This document shows positions 16,652-25,703 of a DNA stretch of 64,000 bases, piece by piece. Location of the stretch: positions 806,001 through 870,000 of the forward strand of contig JADJAS010000007.1 of the NCBI GenBank assembly GCA_016704145.1, read 5' to 3'. The position numbers and the translations under genes are program-made. Numbering within the stretch: position 1 is the stretch's first letter; the number at the start of each line of letters is the position of its first letter. The DNA is from Rhodocyclaceae bacterium (GTDB lineage Bacteria > Pseudomonadota > Gammaproteobacteria > Burkholderiales > Rhodocyclaceae). The notes beneath the pieces were generated by a model. That model did not search any database. It was not told the DNA's origin and saw only the letters and a list, made by a program, of their open reading frames with translations.

Positions 16652-17685
16652 CCATGACCGACAAGGCGCTTCCGCAGATGCCGAACTTCATTCTCTACAC
16701 CTCGCCCAGCGGTGACGCCAAGGTCGATGTCGTCTTGCAGGACGAGACGATCTGGATGACGCAGAAGGCCATGGAATCACTGTTCAACGTTTCCAAGTCC
16801 ACCTTGAGCGGGCACCTGCGGAATATCTTTAGCAGCGGCGAGTTGTCTCGGGAGGCAACTGTTCGGAATTTCCGAACAGTTCAGGACGAAGGCGAGCGCG
16901 AGGTGGCCCGCAATCTGGATTACTACAACCTCGACGCCATCATCTCGGTCGGTTACCGCGTCAATTCCTACGAGGCCACGCAGTTCCGTGTCTGGGCGAC
17001 ACGTACCTTGAAGGAATTCGTCATCAAGGGCTTCGTGCTGGACGATGCGCGGCTCAAGCAGGGCAGTCAGGTCTTCGGCAAGGATTACTTCGACGAATTG
17101 CTGGAACGTATCCGCGAGATACGCGCCAGCGAGCGACGCTTCTACCAGAAGATCACCGACATCTACGCGCTATCGGCCGACTACGACAAGAGCGCGCCAG
17201 TGACCAAGGATTTCTTTGCCACGGTGCAAAACAAGCTGCACTGGGCGATCACCGGCAAGACCTCGGCGGAGATCATTTACCAGTTTGCCGATGCCGGGAA
17301 GCCGCACATGGGGTTGATGACATTCAAGAATGCGCCCGATGGCAAGGTGCTGAAGAGCGATGTCGCGGTGGCCAAGAACTACCTGTCGGAACAACACATC
17401 CGGGAACTGGAGCGGGTCGTCTCGGCCTACCTCGACCTCGCCGAAAACCGCGCCGAACGGCAGATCGTGATGAAGATGGCCGACTGGGTGAGCTTCCTCA
17501 ACGGCTTTCTCGAACTGTCGAATTACCCGATCCTTCAGGACGCCGGCAAGGTGAGCGCGGAAATGGCGCGGCTGAAGGCGGAACAGGAGTACGAGAAGTT
17601 CCGGGTGCGCCAGGATCGGGAATACGTTTCCGACTTCGACAAGGCTGTGAAGGCGCTTAAGAGGCCCGCCAAGAAGGACAAGTGA
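16648..17685 (+). CDS. RhuM family protein
   Basis: 345 residues. The N-terminal half carries the RhuM signature: DETIWMTQKAMESLFNVSKSTLSGHLRNIFSSGEL, then TVRNFRTVQDEGEREVARNLDYYNLDAIISVGYRVNSYEATQFRVWATRTLKEFVIKGF, a KilA-N/ORF6N-like helix-turn-helix arrangement. The C-terminal half (FFATVQNKLHWAITGKTSAEIIYQFADA ...) is the RhuM-specific domain; the end is Lys-rich. RhuM was named in Salmonella pathogenicity islands and is a frequent passenger in type I restriction loci; the biochemical role is unknown. The start overlaps the hsdS stop (ATGA). Confidence 0.88.
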   Translation: MTMTDKALPQMPNFILYTSPSGDAKVDVVLQDETIWMTQKAMESLFNVSKSTLSGHLRNIFSSGELSREATVRNFRTVQDEGEREVARNLDYYNLDAIISVGYRVNSYEATQFRVWATRTLKEFVIKGFVLDDARLKQGSQVFGKDYFDELLERIREIRASERRFYQKITDIYALSADYDKSAPVTKDFFATVQNKLHWAITGKTSAEIIYQFADAGKPHMGLMTFKNAPDGKVLKSDVAVAKNYLSEQHIRELERVVSAYLDLAENRAERQIVMKMADWVSFLNGFLELSNYPILQDAGKVSAEMARLKAEQEYEKFRVRQDREYVSDFDKAVKALKRPAKKDK

Positions 17686-17783
17686 TTGATGCGGGGTTCT
17701 CTTATAAATGGGTCATGACGTCGAAGATTTATGAGAGCACCAAGAGAGAGCGCCAAGATAACCAGTTGAAAAACAACAATAGT

Positions 17784-18794
17784 CCTGATTAGCCACAATG
17801 TTCAGCCGCGCGCAAGAATCGCTCGGGACGAGCCGTGGTAGCCACGGCAGCAACCAAGAGGCGCTTCAGGATAGACGACAGATCGAACCGGCGATTGAAC
17901 CGATACTGGACTTCAGCAAGATCATGCGCAACTTAGCGAAATCGAAGGCATGGTAGGTACCCGAGTAGGCGGTCTTGAGATTGCCGAGGAAGGTATTCAC
18001 TGCGCGGAATTGCTCCAGCTTGCGCAGGGGCCGCCACCAGTAACAATGCGCTCCTGGGGGGCGCGGTGACGGCGCGGAAGCACCACAGACCATCCGACAC
18101 CAGGGGACCGATGCGGACAGTGCCGTCTTCGCCCAGTCGGTGATCGCCTCCTGGTGAATTCCAGCTTCTTCAGGCAGACCTTCAGTGGGTTGCCGGTCTC
18201 GGTGGTCTGCACGACGGCAATGAACGATACCTTGTTCTCCGAGCCGCGCCCGCTCTTGCCGCCAGGCAGTTCGCCGCCCAGGTAAGCGTCGTCGATCTCG
18301 ACCCGCCCATCCAACTGGCGCGGTTCTTCCCGCTCGCTCATGACTTGCATCAACTTGTGCTTGAGCAGCCAGGCGGTCTTGTACCGCACACCGAGGTGGC
18401 GCTTGAGTTCCAGCGCCGAGACATTGTTCTTGGCCTGGGTCCAGATGCATCGCCAGGAACCAGGTCGTCAGCGGCAACTTCTGGACTCGAACACCGTCCC
18501 GCACATTACCGTCGTCTGCTCCCGGCACGACGCCATTGCCAGTACCGCAGTCCCTTGCGCTCGAACGTGTAATGGCGCCTGTCTTTGCATTCGGGGCAAA
18601 CGAACCCATTCGGCCAGCGCACACGTGGCATTTCTCCTCCGTCCCGTAGCGCTCCATGAATTGCGCCATCGACAATCCCTTCTGAAACTGCACCCGGTTG
18701 ATCCCCATCGCGCATCCCCTTCGGACAAGACGCGCCCATTTTTCACCCCGGCAGGCTCGCCAAATGAGCCTTCTGAATATTGTGGCTAATCAGC
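17784..18794 (-). mobile_element. IS1595-family insertion sequence, copy A (degraded, 1011 bp)
   Basis: Terminal inverted repeats begin CCTGATTAGCCACAAT on the left and match its complement on the right. An exact 8-bp target duplication ACAATAGT flanks it (17776-17783 and 18795-18802). The empty site would have been AACAACAATAGTTGTT, a palindrome that may have been the terminator or operator between rhuM and hsdR. The element is about 35 bp shorter than copies B and C. Confidence 0.9.
17789..18708 (-). pseudogene. IS1595-family transposase, multiply frameshifted (copy A)
   Basis: Begins MGINRVQFQKGLSMAQFMERYGTEEKCHVC but soon leaves frame relative to copies B and C. Short deletions and substitutions are spread along the gene (for example near 18025, 18100, 18440 and 18620). 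Recognisable pieces include RYKTAWLLKHKLMQVMSERE and VEIDDAYLGGELPGGKSGRGSENKVSFIA. It is inactive as read. Confidence 0.9.
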
Positions 18795-18858
18795 ACAATA
18801 GTTGTTCTTTTGACTTTTCTCTTTGGATGAGAGGATTAAGAGAAGACAGGATGAGCAA

Positions 18859-20204
18859 GTGACCGCCAAACTCACCGAATCCGCCATCGAGGAATTCGCC
18901 ATCCGGCTGTTGGAGCGCTTGGGCTACGTGCATTTGCACGGGCCGGACATCGCGCCGGACGGCGAGGCGCCGGAACGAGGCGATTACGCCGAGGTGCTGC
19001 TGGCAGGGCGGCTGGAGCGGGCGGTGGCGCGGATCAACCCGCATCTGGCGTCGGACCTGCGGCAGGAGGCAATCAGGGAATTGCAGCGCGCCCAGGCGCC
19101 GGAACTGCTGGCCGGCAACGAGGCGCTGCACCGGCTGTTCACCGAGGGGGTGCCGGTCAGTCGCAGCCATGAGGGCGGTGAGCGTGGCGAGCGAGTGTGG
19201 CTGTTCGACTTTGCCCGGCCGGAGAACAACGAGTTTGTCGTTGCCAACCAATTCACGGTGATCGAGAACCACCAGAACAAGCGGCCCGACCTGGTACTGT
19301 TCGTGAACGGCATTTCGTCGCCGATACCGCCCGGAAGCTGTCGCTGATCCTCGCCGCCGAGGAACACATTCTCGGACTCGAAGATGGCAGAAAGCGTTAC
19401 ATCAACGAAGTGGATGCACTCTCCCAGGCTTTTGCCATCGCCGTTCCACATGAACAAGCAATGGACGCACGGGACGAGGTCGGTTTCTTCCAGGCGGTGA
19501 AGGCGCGGCTGGTCAAATTCGATGCGACGGGCGAAGGGCATAGTGACGAAGAAATCGAAACCACGATTCGCCAGGTGATCGACCAGGCGCTGGTGTCGGA
19601 ACAGGTGATCGATGTCTTCGACGCCGCCGGCATCAAGAAGCCCGATATTTCCATCCTGTCGGACGACTTCCTCGCCGAACTGCGGGGCTATCAGCACAAG
19701 AACGTGGCGCTGGAAGTACTGAAGAAGTTGCTCACCGAAGAACTGCGCTCACGTGCCCGCAAGAATCTCGTGCAAAGCCACTCGCTGATGGAGATGCTGG
19801 AAACGGCGATCAAGCGCTACCAGAACAAGATACTGACAGCAGCCGAGGTGATGGAGGAGCTGATCAAGATCAGCAAGGAAATCGTCGCCGCGGATGGCGA
19901 AGCGAAACAGCTGGGACTGTCCGATTTCGAATATGCCTTCTATACCGCCGTTGCCAACAACGAGAGCGCGCGCGAGTTGATGCAGCAAGACCAACTGCGG
20001 GAGCTGGCGGTAGTGCTGACCCAGCGGGTGCGTGAAAACGCCAGCATCGACTGGACAATCAAGGAGAGCGTGCGGGCCAAGCTCAAGGTCATCGTGAAAC
20101 GTACCCTGCGCCAGTATGGCTATCCGCCGGACATGCAGTTGCTGGCGACCGAAACGGTCTTGAAGCAGGCGGAGATGATCGCCGGCGAACTGGCGGCGGC
20201 TTGA
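18859..20204 (+). pseudogene. hsdR: HsdR restriction subunit with large internal deletion and frameshift
   Basis: The N-terminal piece starts at a GTG (18859; VTAKLTESAIEEFAIRLLERLGY) and runs in frame to VLFVNG near 19305, the HsdR N-terminal domain up to just before the expected catalytic ELKN strand. It then joins, out of frame at about 19310-19325, to FVADTARKLSLILAAEEHILG ... and through the C-terminal HsdR helical domain (SLMEMLETAIKRYQNKIL, ending IAGELAAA at 20204). The whole DEAD-box translocase and the nuclease PD-ExK lysine are missing. Intact HsdR is about 1000 residues; about 450 codons remain. Restriction by this system should be abolished. Confidence 0.88.
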
Positions 20205-20228
20205 GGCAATAAACTCCGCACCGGTGTT

Positions 20229-20256
20229 GGAAAGTCAGCTATCGCGGCACGCTGGC
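20229..20256 (-). repeat. REP-like element, diverged copy
   Basis: GGAAAGTCAGCTATCGCGGC then ACGCTGGCG on the plus strand: tail AAAGTCAG and a looser palindrome. It lies 25 bp after the hsdR stop and 49 bp before the duplicated ompA fragment. A possible opposite-facing partner (GCCGCCACGGCTGACTCTTC) lies at about 20530-20549 on the far side. Confidence 0.45.
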
Positions 20257-20304
20257 GTTGATCCCGCCGGACCGCTTTCTTCTCGAAGCGCTGATGGCCA
20301 ACGT

Positions 20305-20519
20305 CGGACGCGCTCAAGGTGCGCTGATCAGGGATCGATCAGCGTGACCGTGGCGGTCGACGTGCCGCCGTGACCGTCGCTGATGGTGTAGGTGAAAGTA
20401 ACGCTCATGAAGCGGGCCGCGCCGCGGAACACCAGGCGGTTGCCGTCCTGCGCCACGGTACCCACCGCTTGCGATGGCTGCGTGAACGAAATGATGCTCA
20501 GGGCATCGCCGTCGGGATC
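20305..20519. repeat. 215-bp direct duplication, copy 1 (stray 3' end of the OmpA/Ig gene)
   Basis: Matches 26780-26994 over the whole length; I see one mismatch (GATGCTC here, GAAGCTC there). It contains the stop codon and last ~63 codons of the gene at 26803-28959 plus about 23 bp beyond its end. Confidence 0.92.
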
Positions 20520-20552
20520 CGCGGCGGCGGCCGCCACGGCTGACTCTTCCAC
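20328..20552 (-). pseudogene. Detached C-terminal Ig/cadherin-like domain fragment
   Basis: Minus-strand frame ending DPDGDALSIISFTQPSQAVG, GTVAQDGNRLVFRGAARFMS and VTFTYTISDGHGGTSTATVT then LIDP, identical apart from one residue to the C-terminus of the OmpA-domain protein at 26803. The upstream part of the frame (MEESAVAAAAA) is unrelated junction sequence overlapping a REP-like motif. There is no signal peptide and no sensible start, so it is a duplicated gene end and not a gene. Confidence 0.85.
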
Positions 20553-20604
20553 GAACGTGGCCCCGCTATCGCGACCCCGGCGCTATCGACCCAACCGCCC
20601 CCGA

Positions 20605-20916
20605 TTACCTTGGCAGGCTGGCGACATATTCCGAAATGACCCGCATCTCCTGTTCGGTCGGCAGCACGTTACAGCTATCAGTCTTGTGATTGGAGCCACC
20701 TTCCCTGATCATCTTGGTGATCACGCCATAAGTCACATCGCTATTCGTCCCGGCGATTGGTTTCACCCCCTTGACGTTCGCGCCCGCACCCTTGCCGTCT
20801 TGCCCGTGACAACCGATGCAACGGAAGTCATCGTAGAGTTGCCTGCCATCACTCGCAGCCGCACCACCGGCACATACCAATCCGCTCGCCATCAAGGCCG
20901 CAGTTAGTTTTTGCAT
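20605..20916 (-). CDS. Small periplasmic class I c-type cytochrome
   Basis: 103 residues. Signal peptide at 1-20 (MQKLTAALMASGLVCAGGAAA), heme attachment motif CIGCH near residue 33 with upstream GRQLYDDFR, and a likely axial Met in VITKMIREGG. The C-terminal helix MRVISEYVASLP is typical of cytochrome c5/c553-type monoheme proteins. The ATG at 20916 follows CGAGGAGAATCAGA. It is a soluble electron carrier; the partner is unknown. It does not form an obvious operon with the regulator upstream. Confidence 0.9.
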   Translation of the reverse strand: MQKLTAALMASGLVCAGGAAASDGRQLYDDFRCIGCHGQDGKGAGANVKGVKPIAGTNSDVTYGVITKMIREGGSNHKTDSCNVLPTEQEMRVISEYVASLPR

Positions 20917-21119
20917 TCTGATTCTCCTCGCATTTGGCCGATCTCTGGCCGCCGTCCGGCCGAGCAAGGCAACCGGAATGCGCGGCCACGTCTTGGCAGT
21001 CGCGCGACTTCGGCCCCGCCGATCCGGCTCGCACGTCGCGCTTTGCCCCCTCTTACGATGCCACCCACATGCAGGCCAGCATCGGAATGCAGGCTAGTCG
21101 ATTGCAGCCTACGGATTGC

Positions 21120-24100
21120 CTACGGATCGATCGACGGGGGCGGGCCGTTCGTTCGGGCTTCTTGAGAAGCCTGGATCAGGGACAGGGTCTGCGGCGAAGG
21201 CGTGACACCCAGCACAATCGACAGCAGTTCCCTGCAACGCCGGTATACGCTCAGAGCCTCGGCATGCCGGCCCTGACTCTGGAGACAGTGGATCAGACGG
21301 CGGTAGAGGAATTCGTTGAGGTTGTCTTGTTCCAGTCCGCTTCGGTACAGTTCCGCGGCGGCCTCCCACCGACCTGCCCGCTCGCGGTATTGGCCGATGT
21401 CGGCAACCAACCGTTGGAAGCGGCTCACGGCGCGGTCACGCGCGGGCAGCATCCAGGCAGCCTCCTCGTCGGTCGCGAGAAAGGTGCCGGCATAGAAACC
21501 CAGCGCCTTCGATGCCTCGCGCTCGATCGCCACCCCGTCGTTGGCGGCGGCAAGCACCGCTTCCATCGCCCGCTCGGCCGATTCCTCGAAGGCCCACAGG
21601 TCAACCCAGCAGACACGCGGGTTGAGGACCAGTCGCCCCTCCACGAGCAACACCGCATCGTCGCGCCCCAGCAGCTTGCGCAGGCGGTGAAGCGTTATTT
21701 CCAGAGTTTTCTTGAGACCCGCGCTAGTGGCGTCGGGCCACAACAGGGCGGCAAGCCCAAGGCTCGGCGCCCCCGCCCGGCCTTGCGCCACCAGCGCCTT
21801 GAGCAAGTCGAGCGGACGCTTCTGCGGCTTTCCGGATTGGCGCACCACCTCGTCGGCGCGCACGAGGCGAAAGCCGCCCAGGGAGAAGACACGTATCGGC
21901 CAAGGCCAGAGTTCGACTCCATGCCAGGGTGGCAGCAATCCGCGCGCCGCGATCAAACGACGCACATGACCCGATTCGATGTCCGCTTGCAGCGCCTGGG
22001 CGCAGAGCAGGCTTTCCGCTTCCGGCGCGGCGTAGAGGAAGAGGTGCCCGTAGTTCCAGCGCGCGCCGATCGCCAACGCCTCGCGCAGCGCCTCGACCGC
22101 CTTCGCCGCATCACCCGTCATCAACGCGACGTGTGCCTGGCCAAACCGTGACGCTGCGATATAGATATCGCAGCGGGCCTGGCGCGCGTCCTGAAGCAGA
22201 ATTGGCAGCTTGCCTGCGGCGGCTTCGTACTTTCCTTCCAGGATGTCCAGGTGCGTCTCGAACAGGCAAATGTGCATCATCAGCAAAGGCATGCCCTGGC
22301 CCTCGACCAGGGCGGCAGCCCTGTCGGCAAACACGCGCGCCTTCACAACATCGCCCAGCAGCAGCGCCAGCCCAGCCTCCAAGTATTCCTGGAACGAAGC
22401 TTCCAGCCAACGCCCCGGCATCAGAATCGGCCTCGCCATGCCGATCAGTTCGGCCAGCCGGTTGGCATCGCCACCGGCCAGGGCGGCCAGAGCCGCGTTC
22501 TGAATCAGCGGTGCATCCATGACATGCACCCCGTGCTCGGTTGCAACGGCCAGGGCGGCGGCAAAACTCGCCTCCACCCGGGGCCGGTCGCCCCGGAAGT
22601 TGGCCAGAACCAGTTCCAGCAAGCCGAGCAGAATGCGCCCCAGCGGCAGCATGGGGGCATCTGACGCGCGTGCCGCCTCGAGCACGGCGTCCAGCGCCTG
22701 AGTGTGCCCACGCCACATGTCGTGGAACCCCGCGAAATGCGCAAGGGTTGCAACATGGTCCTTAGTCTGCCGGGAGCGAAGGAGCATCAGGGCGCGATCC
22801 GCCCAGATCGGCAGCAAGGGGTGGTCCGGGCGGTGCAGCATCAAGGCTACCCCTCCCGCCAGCGTCCTCGCCTCCACCGCCGGAGACGGAAAGCCACGGC
22901 CTTCCGCCAGCAGGTTGTCGAGTTCGTCGATCCAGGGGTCGAAATCGGCCAGGCTATCCCAGCCGAACACGAAGCTCTCCGCAATTCCGGCCCAACTCAG
23001 CCATCGGCCCGCCAGGTCGCCGGCATCTCCGAACAACGCATAGGCGCGCTCGAAGTCGGCGCGCGCGGCGGGGGGATCGAACATCAATCGGCAGGATGCC
23101 GCCCAGAACAGCGGCCATGATGAAGTGGAGCGGATGGCCTCCGGCAGGCGCTGAACCCATTCGACGACCAGCGCAAACTGGCCGGCCGCCAGCAGGGATG
23201 GCGCATGCGTACAGACGAGGCGCACCAGTTCGCCCCACTCGCCGATCGTTGCCCAGATATCCCCGGCCAGCCGCAGGCTGTCCGCCTTTTCCAGGGCGAG
23301 TGCGACACGCCGCGCGAGGGCATCGCGCCGAGGGGGATCCAGATCCTGCTCGCGGCGCTTGCGCAGAAAAGCGTGGAACAAGGGATGGAATTCGTAGGTC
23401 GGCTCGGTTTGAATCTGCAGGGTGACGAACAGGTGTTCGCGCTCTAGTTTCGCCAGCCATTGCATGCCCTGATCATCATCGGTGACTGCGGCGCACAGCG
23501 AGGTGGTTACCGCCGGCAGCATGCCCACCCGCAGAAGGAAATCGCGCTGCCCGGCGGGCAACCGGTCGAAAAACTCCTGGGCGATGAAATCGAACACAGC
23601 CTGGGACACCGGCTCCTTGCCGATCGACCCACCTAGCGCATCGGCGGCATGAGCGGTCAGCACAATGCCAGCCGCCCAACCGTGGGTAGCAGCCTGAACC
23701 GTCGCCGCATCGCCACCGCCCATCGAATCGAGCAATTGCCGGGTCTCGGCCACGGTGAATCGCAGATCGTCCCAGCCGAGCACCGTGCCCTGGAGGAAGG
23801 TGCGCGCGAGCACCGGCGGCGGGCCGACTCGGCTCAATACCAACAGTACTGCTCCCGGTGGCAATTCCTCGGCAAGAAGGCCAACGAGGGAATGCAGCGG
23901 AGTCTCGGCAGGGGCCTCCTGGTAGTTGTCGAGGACCAGTGCGAATGGCGTCGGCACCGCCGCGAACAGCAGCCGGAAGAAGCGCCGCGCGTACGTCGCC
24001 AGCCCGGGCAGGTACTCCGGCGTGAGGGCAGGCAAGTCCACGCCGCTCGCCGCCCCGAAAAACCCCAGATACCTGAAAAAGCTGGCAGGATCGGCATCGT

Positions 24101-24296
24101 CCTCGTCGATTCGGTACCACAAGGATCGTGTGCCACGCGCCGCGAGCCAGCTGGTGGCCAGCGAGGTCTTGCCGGCGCCGGCCGGTGCGGCGATCCAGAG
24201 ATATTGCCGCGCCCGCGCGGCATCAAGACGGGCAAAGAGGCGCTCGCGCTGGATCAGCCTTGCCGGGGAAGGCGGGGTAAGTTTGGCGAAACTCAC
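21120..24296 (-). CDS. Large MalT/LuxR-type ATP-binding regulator with C-terminal BTAD domain
   Basis: 1058 residues from the GTG at 24296, which overlaps the porin stop (GTGA). N-terminal STAND NTPase: Walker A IAAPAGAGKTSLATSWL near residue 35, Walker B FALVLDNYQEA near 120, LLVLSRVGPPP sensor. The middle (350-800) is a MalT-like helical/TPR region. The C-terminus has an OmpR-like winged helix (IRVFSLGGFRLV ... RPLDLLKALVAQG ... ALLWPDATSAGLKKTLEITLHRLRKLLG) and a bacterial transcriptional activator domain with TPRs (RAGRWEAAAELYRSGLEQDNLNEFLYRRLIHCL). This is a SARP-like tail on a MalT-like body. It is likely to sense a small molecule, perhaps one entering through the coupled FadL-type porin. 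Confidence 0.85.
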   Translation of the reverse strand: MSFAKLTPPSPARLIQRERLFARLDAARARQYLWIAAPAGAGKTSLATSWLAARGTRSLWYRIDEDDADPASFFRYLGFFGAASGVDLPALTPEYLPGLATYARRFFRLLFAAVPTPFALVLDNYQEAPAETPLHSLVGLLAEELPPGAVLLVLSRVGPPPVLARTFLQGTVLGWDDLRFTVAETRQLLDSMGGGDAATVQAATHGWAAGIVLTAHAADALGGSIGKEPVSQAVFDFIAQEFFDRLPAGQRDFLLRVGMLPAVTTSLCAAVTDDDQGMQWLAKLEREHLFVTLQIQTEPTYEFHPLFHAFLRKRREQDLDPPRRDALARRVALALEKADSLRLAGDIWATIGEWGELVRLVCTHAPSLLAAGQFALVVEWVQRLPEAIRSTSSWPLFWAASCRLMFDPPAARADFERAYALFGDAGDLAGRWLSWAGIAESFVFGWDSLADFDPWIDELDNLLAEGRGFPSPAVEARTLAGGVALMLHRPDHPLLPIWADRALMLLRSRQTKDHVATLAHFAGFHDMWRGHTQALDAVLEAARASDAPMLPLGRILLGLLELVLANFRGDRPRVEASFAAALAVATEHGVHVMDAPLIQNAALAALAGGDANRLAELIGMARPILMPGRWLEASFQEYLEAGLALLLGDVVKARVFADRAAALVEGQGMPLLMMHICLFETHLDILEGKYEAAAGKLPILLQDARQARCDIYIAASRFGQAHVALMTGDAAKAVEALREALAIGARWNYGHLFLYAAPEAESLLCAQALQADIESGHVRRLIAARGLLPPWHGVELWPWPIRVFSLGGFRLVRADEVVRQSGKPQKRPLDLLKALVAQGRAGAPSLGLAALLWPDATSAGLKKTLEITLHRLRKLLGRDDAVLLVEGRLVLNPRVCWVDLWAFEESAERAMEAVLAAANDGVAIEREASKALGFYAGTFLATDEEAAWMLPARDRAVSRFQRLVADIGQYRERAGRWEAAAELYRSGLEQDNLNEFLYRRLIHCLQSQGRHAEALSVYRRCRELLSIVLGVTPSPQTLSLIQASQEARTNGPPPSIDP

Positions 24297-25552
24297 CAAC
24301 GCCTCCCCAACACCACATGCATCGCCACGCATTCATTGCGCGCGGTGGCGTCGAGACCCAGCGGAAACTCGGGATTGGTGTAGGTCACGGTATTTCTGAC
24401 CTGATACTCCGTCGCAAAGGTCAGGGACCATTCCGATCCGAGCGCTCGCTTGAAACCGACGGTCCAGTGGCGCTCGCCAATGGGGGCCAGGATCGGCGTC
24501 AGATGGCTCGAAGGAATGGGGTTGCGCGCCAGGTTTAGGCCAGCGTACAGCACCGTGCGTGCCTTCAAGTTCCATGCCGCGCCGAGGGCCAGCACCATTT
24601 GGTCGCGCCAACCCAGCGTAGACATCAGCTTGATGTCGGATGCAGTCGCGTTGTCCGGCTTGCGTGCGGTAAGCGTGGAGCGTGTAGCGGCCGCCGACCA
24701 GTCCAGCCAACTGAGCTCAGCCGAAAGCAGCCAATCGTCGTTCGGTCGCCACGCGGCACCGATACTCAACTCGGTGGGCAACGCCAAGCCGTCGATCTTG
24801 ACGTCACGGTATGTCACCAATCCCAGGCCGGTGGCGGTCTGGTTGGAAATCAGACGGCCATCGCGCAAAGGCAGCTCAACCTTTGGCGTGAAGCTGACGC
24901 CCAGGGTAAGCGTCTTCGACACGGTCGCAAGCATGCCCAGCTTGACCGTCGTGCCCCAGCCCTTGGCACCCTTCAAGTCCATCCCGGAGAAAAGGCCGGT
25001 CGATGTCGAAGGAAAAACCTTCTGTCGAATGTCGGCACGGCTAACGGCCAGGGCCGCCCCGAGGTACAGTCCGCCACCTGTCTCGCAGGCAACGCCTGGA
25101 CTCAGGCGACCAATCCGCACGAGCGATGACATCTCATCCACGCTGCCGAAAACGGTCTTCACGTCGTCGTAGACGAAACCCGCGCCTCCCTGGCCGAAGA
25201 AAGCGACACCCCAAGCACAGCGGGAATCCATCGGCCGGCTGACATAGCCCATGCCGGCAACAGGAACGAGGCGGTTGGAGACCGACTGGTCGTTGCCCAG
25301 ACTGTCCGCGTGAGACACATTGAGGGCATGGGCAACGGCATTGTGAACATCCAAGGCGTGGCCACCGAGGCGCGCGATGCCAGCCGGGTTGGTATTGAGC
25401 GCCAGCGTATCGGCCGCGACTGCCACATCGGCACCCCCCATGGCCACGGACTCCGCGCCATAGCCAATGAGATTGAGACCGTTGCTGGCCACGGCGGTAA
25501 ACGGAAGAAAGCCAACAAGACAGCAAGCCTGGCCCAAGCGAATCCGGAACAT
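24293..25552 (-). CDS. FadL/OmpP1/TodX-family outer membrane channel
   Basis: 419 residues. Signal peptide at 1-23 (MFRIRLGQACCLVGFLPFTAVA), mature N-terminus SNGLNLIGYGAESVAMGGADVAVAADTLALNTNPAGIARL, the FadL hatch-region signature (NPAG), and repeated beta strands ending in a C-terminal aromatic (VVLGRRW). Members carry long-chain fatty acids or hydrophobic aromatics across the outer membrane. The ATG at 25552 follows AGAGGGTG. It is followed with overlap by the large regulator, so the two are co-translated. The 150 bp upstream run into IS copy B, which has displaced whatever promoter lay further upstream. Confidence 0.9.
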   Translation of the reverse strand: MFRIRLGQACCLVGFLPFTAVASNGLNLIGYGAESVAMGGADVAVAADTLALNTNPAGIARLGGHALDVHNAVAHALNVSHADSLGNDQSVSNRLVPVAGMGYVSRPMDSRCAWGVAFFGQGGAGFVYDDVKTVFGSVDEMSSLVRIGRLSPGVACETGGGLYLGAALAVSRADIRQKVFPSTSTGLFSGMDLKGAKGWGTTVKLGMLATVSKTLTLGVSFTPKVELPLRDGRLISNQTATGLGLVTYRDVKIDGLALPTELSIGAAWRPNDDWLLSAELSWLDWSAAATRSTLTARKPDNATASDIKLMSTLGWRDQMVLALGAAWNLKARTVLYAGLNLARNPIPSSHLTPILAPIGERHWTVGFKRALGSEWSLTFATEYQVRNTVTYTNPEFPLGLDATARNECVAMHVVLGRRW

Positions 25553-25703
25553 CACCCTCTCCCCCAATGGTGATGAAGAATTGCAGCCTATCCCAAAAGA
25601 ATAACTGAAATCAAGTAGAGCGAGCCAGATCGAATATCGACTTCGCGATCCGCGATTGCCCCGCTGGGCCCCTCGATCTACGGCAAGACCACCATCCCGC
25701 ACA

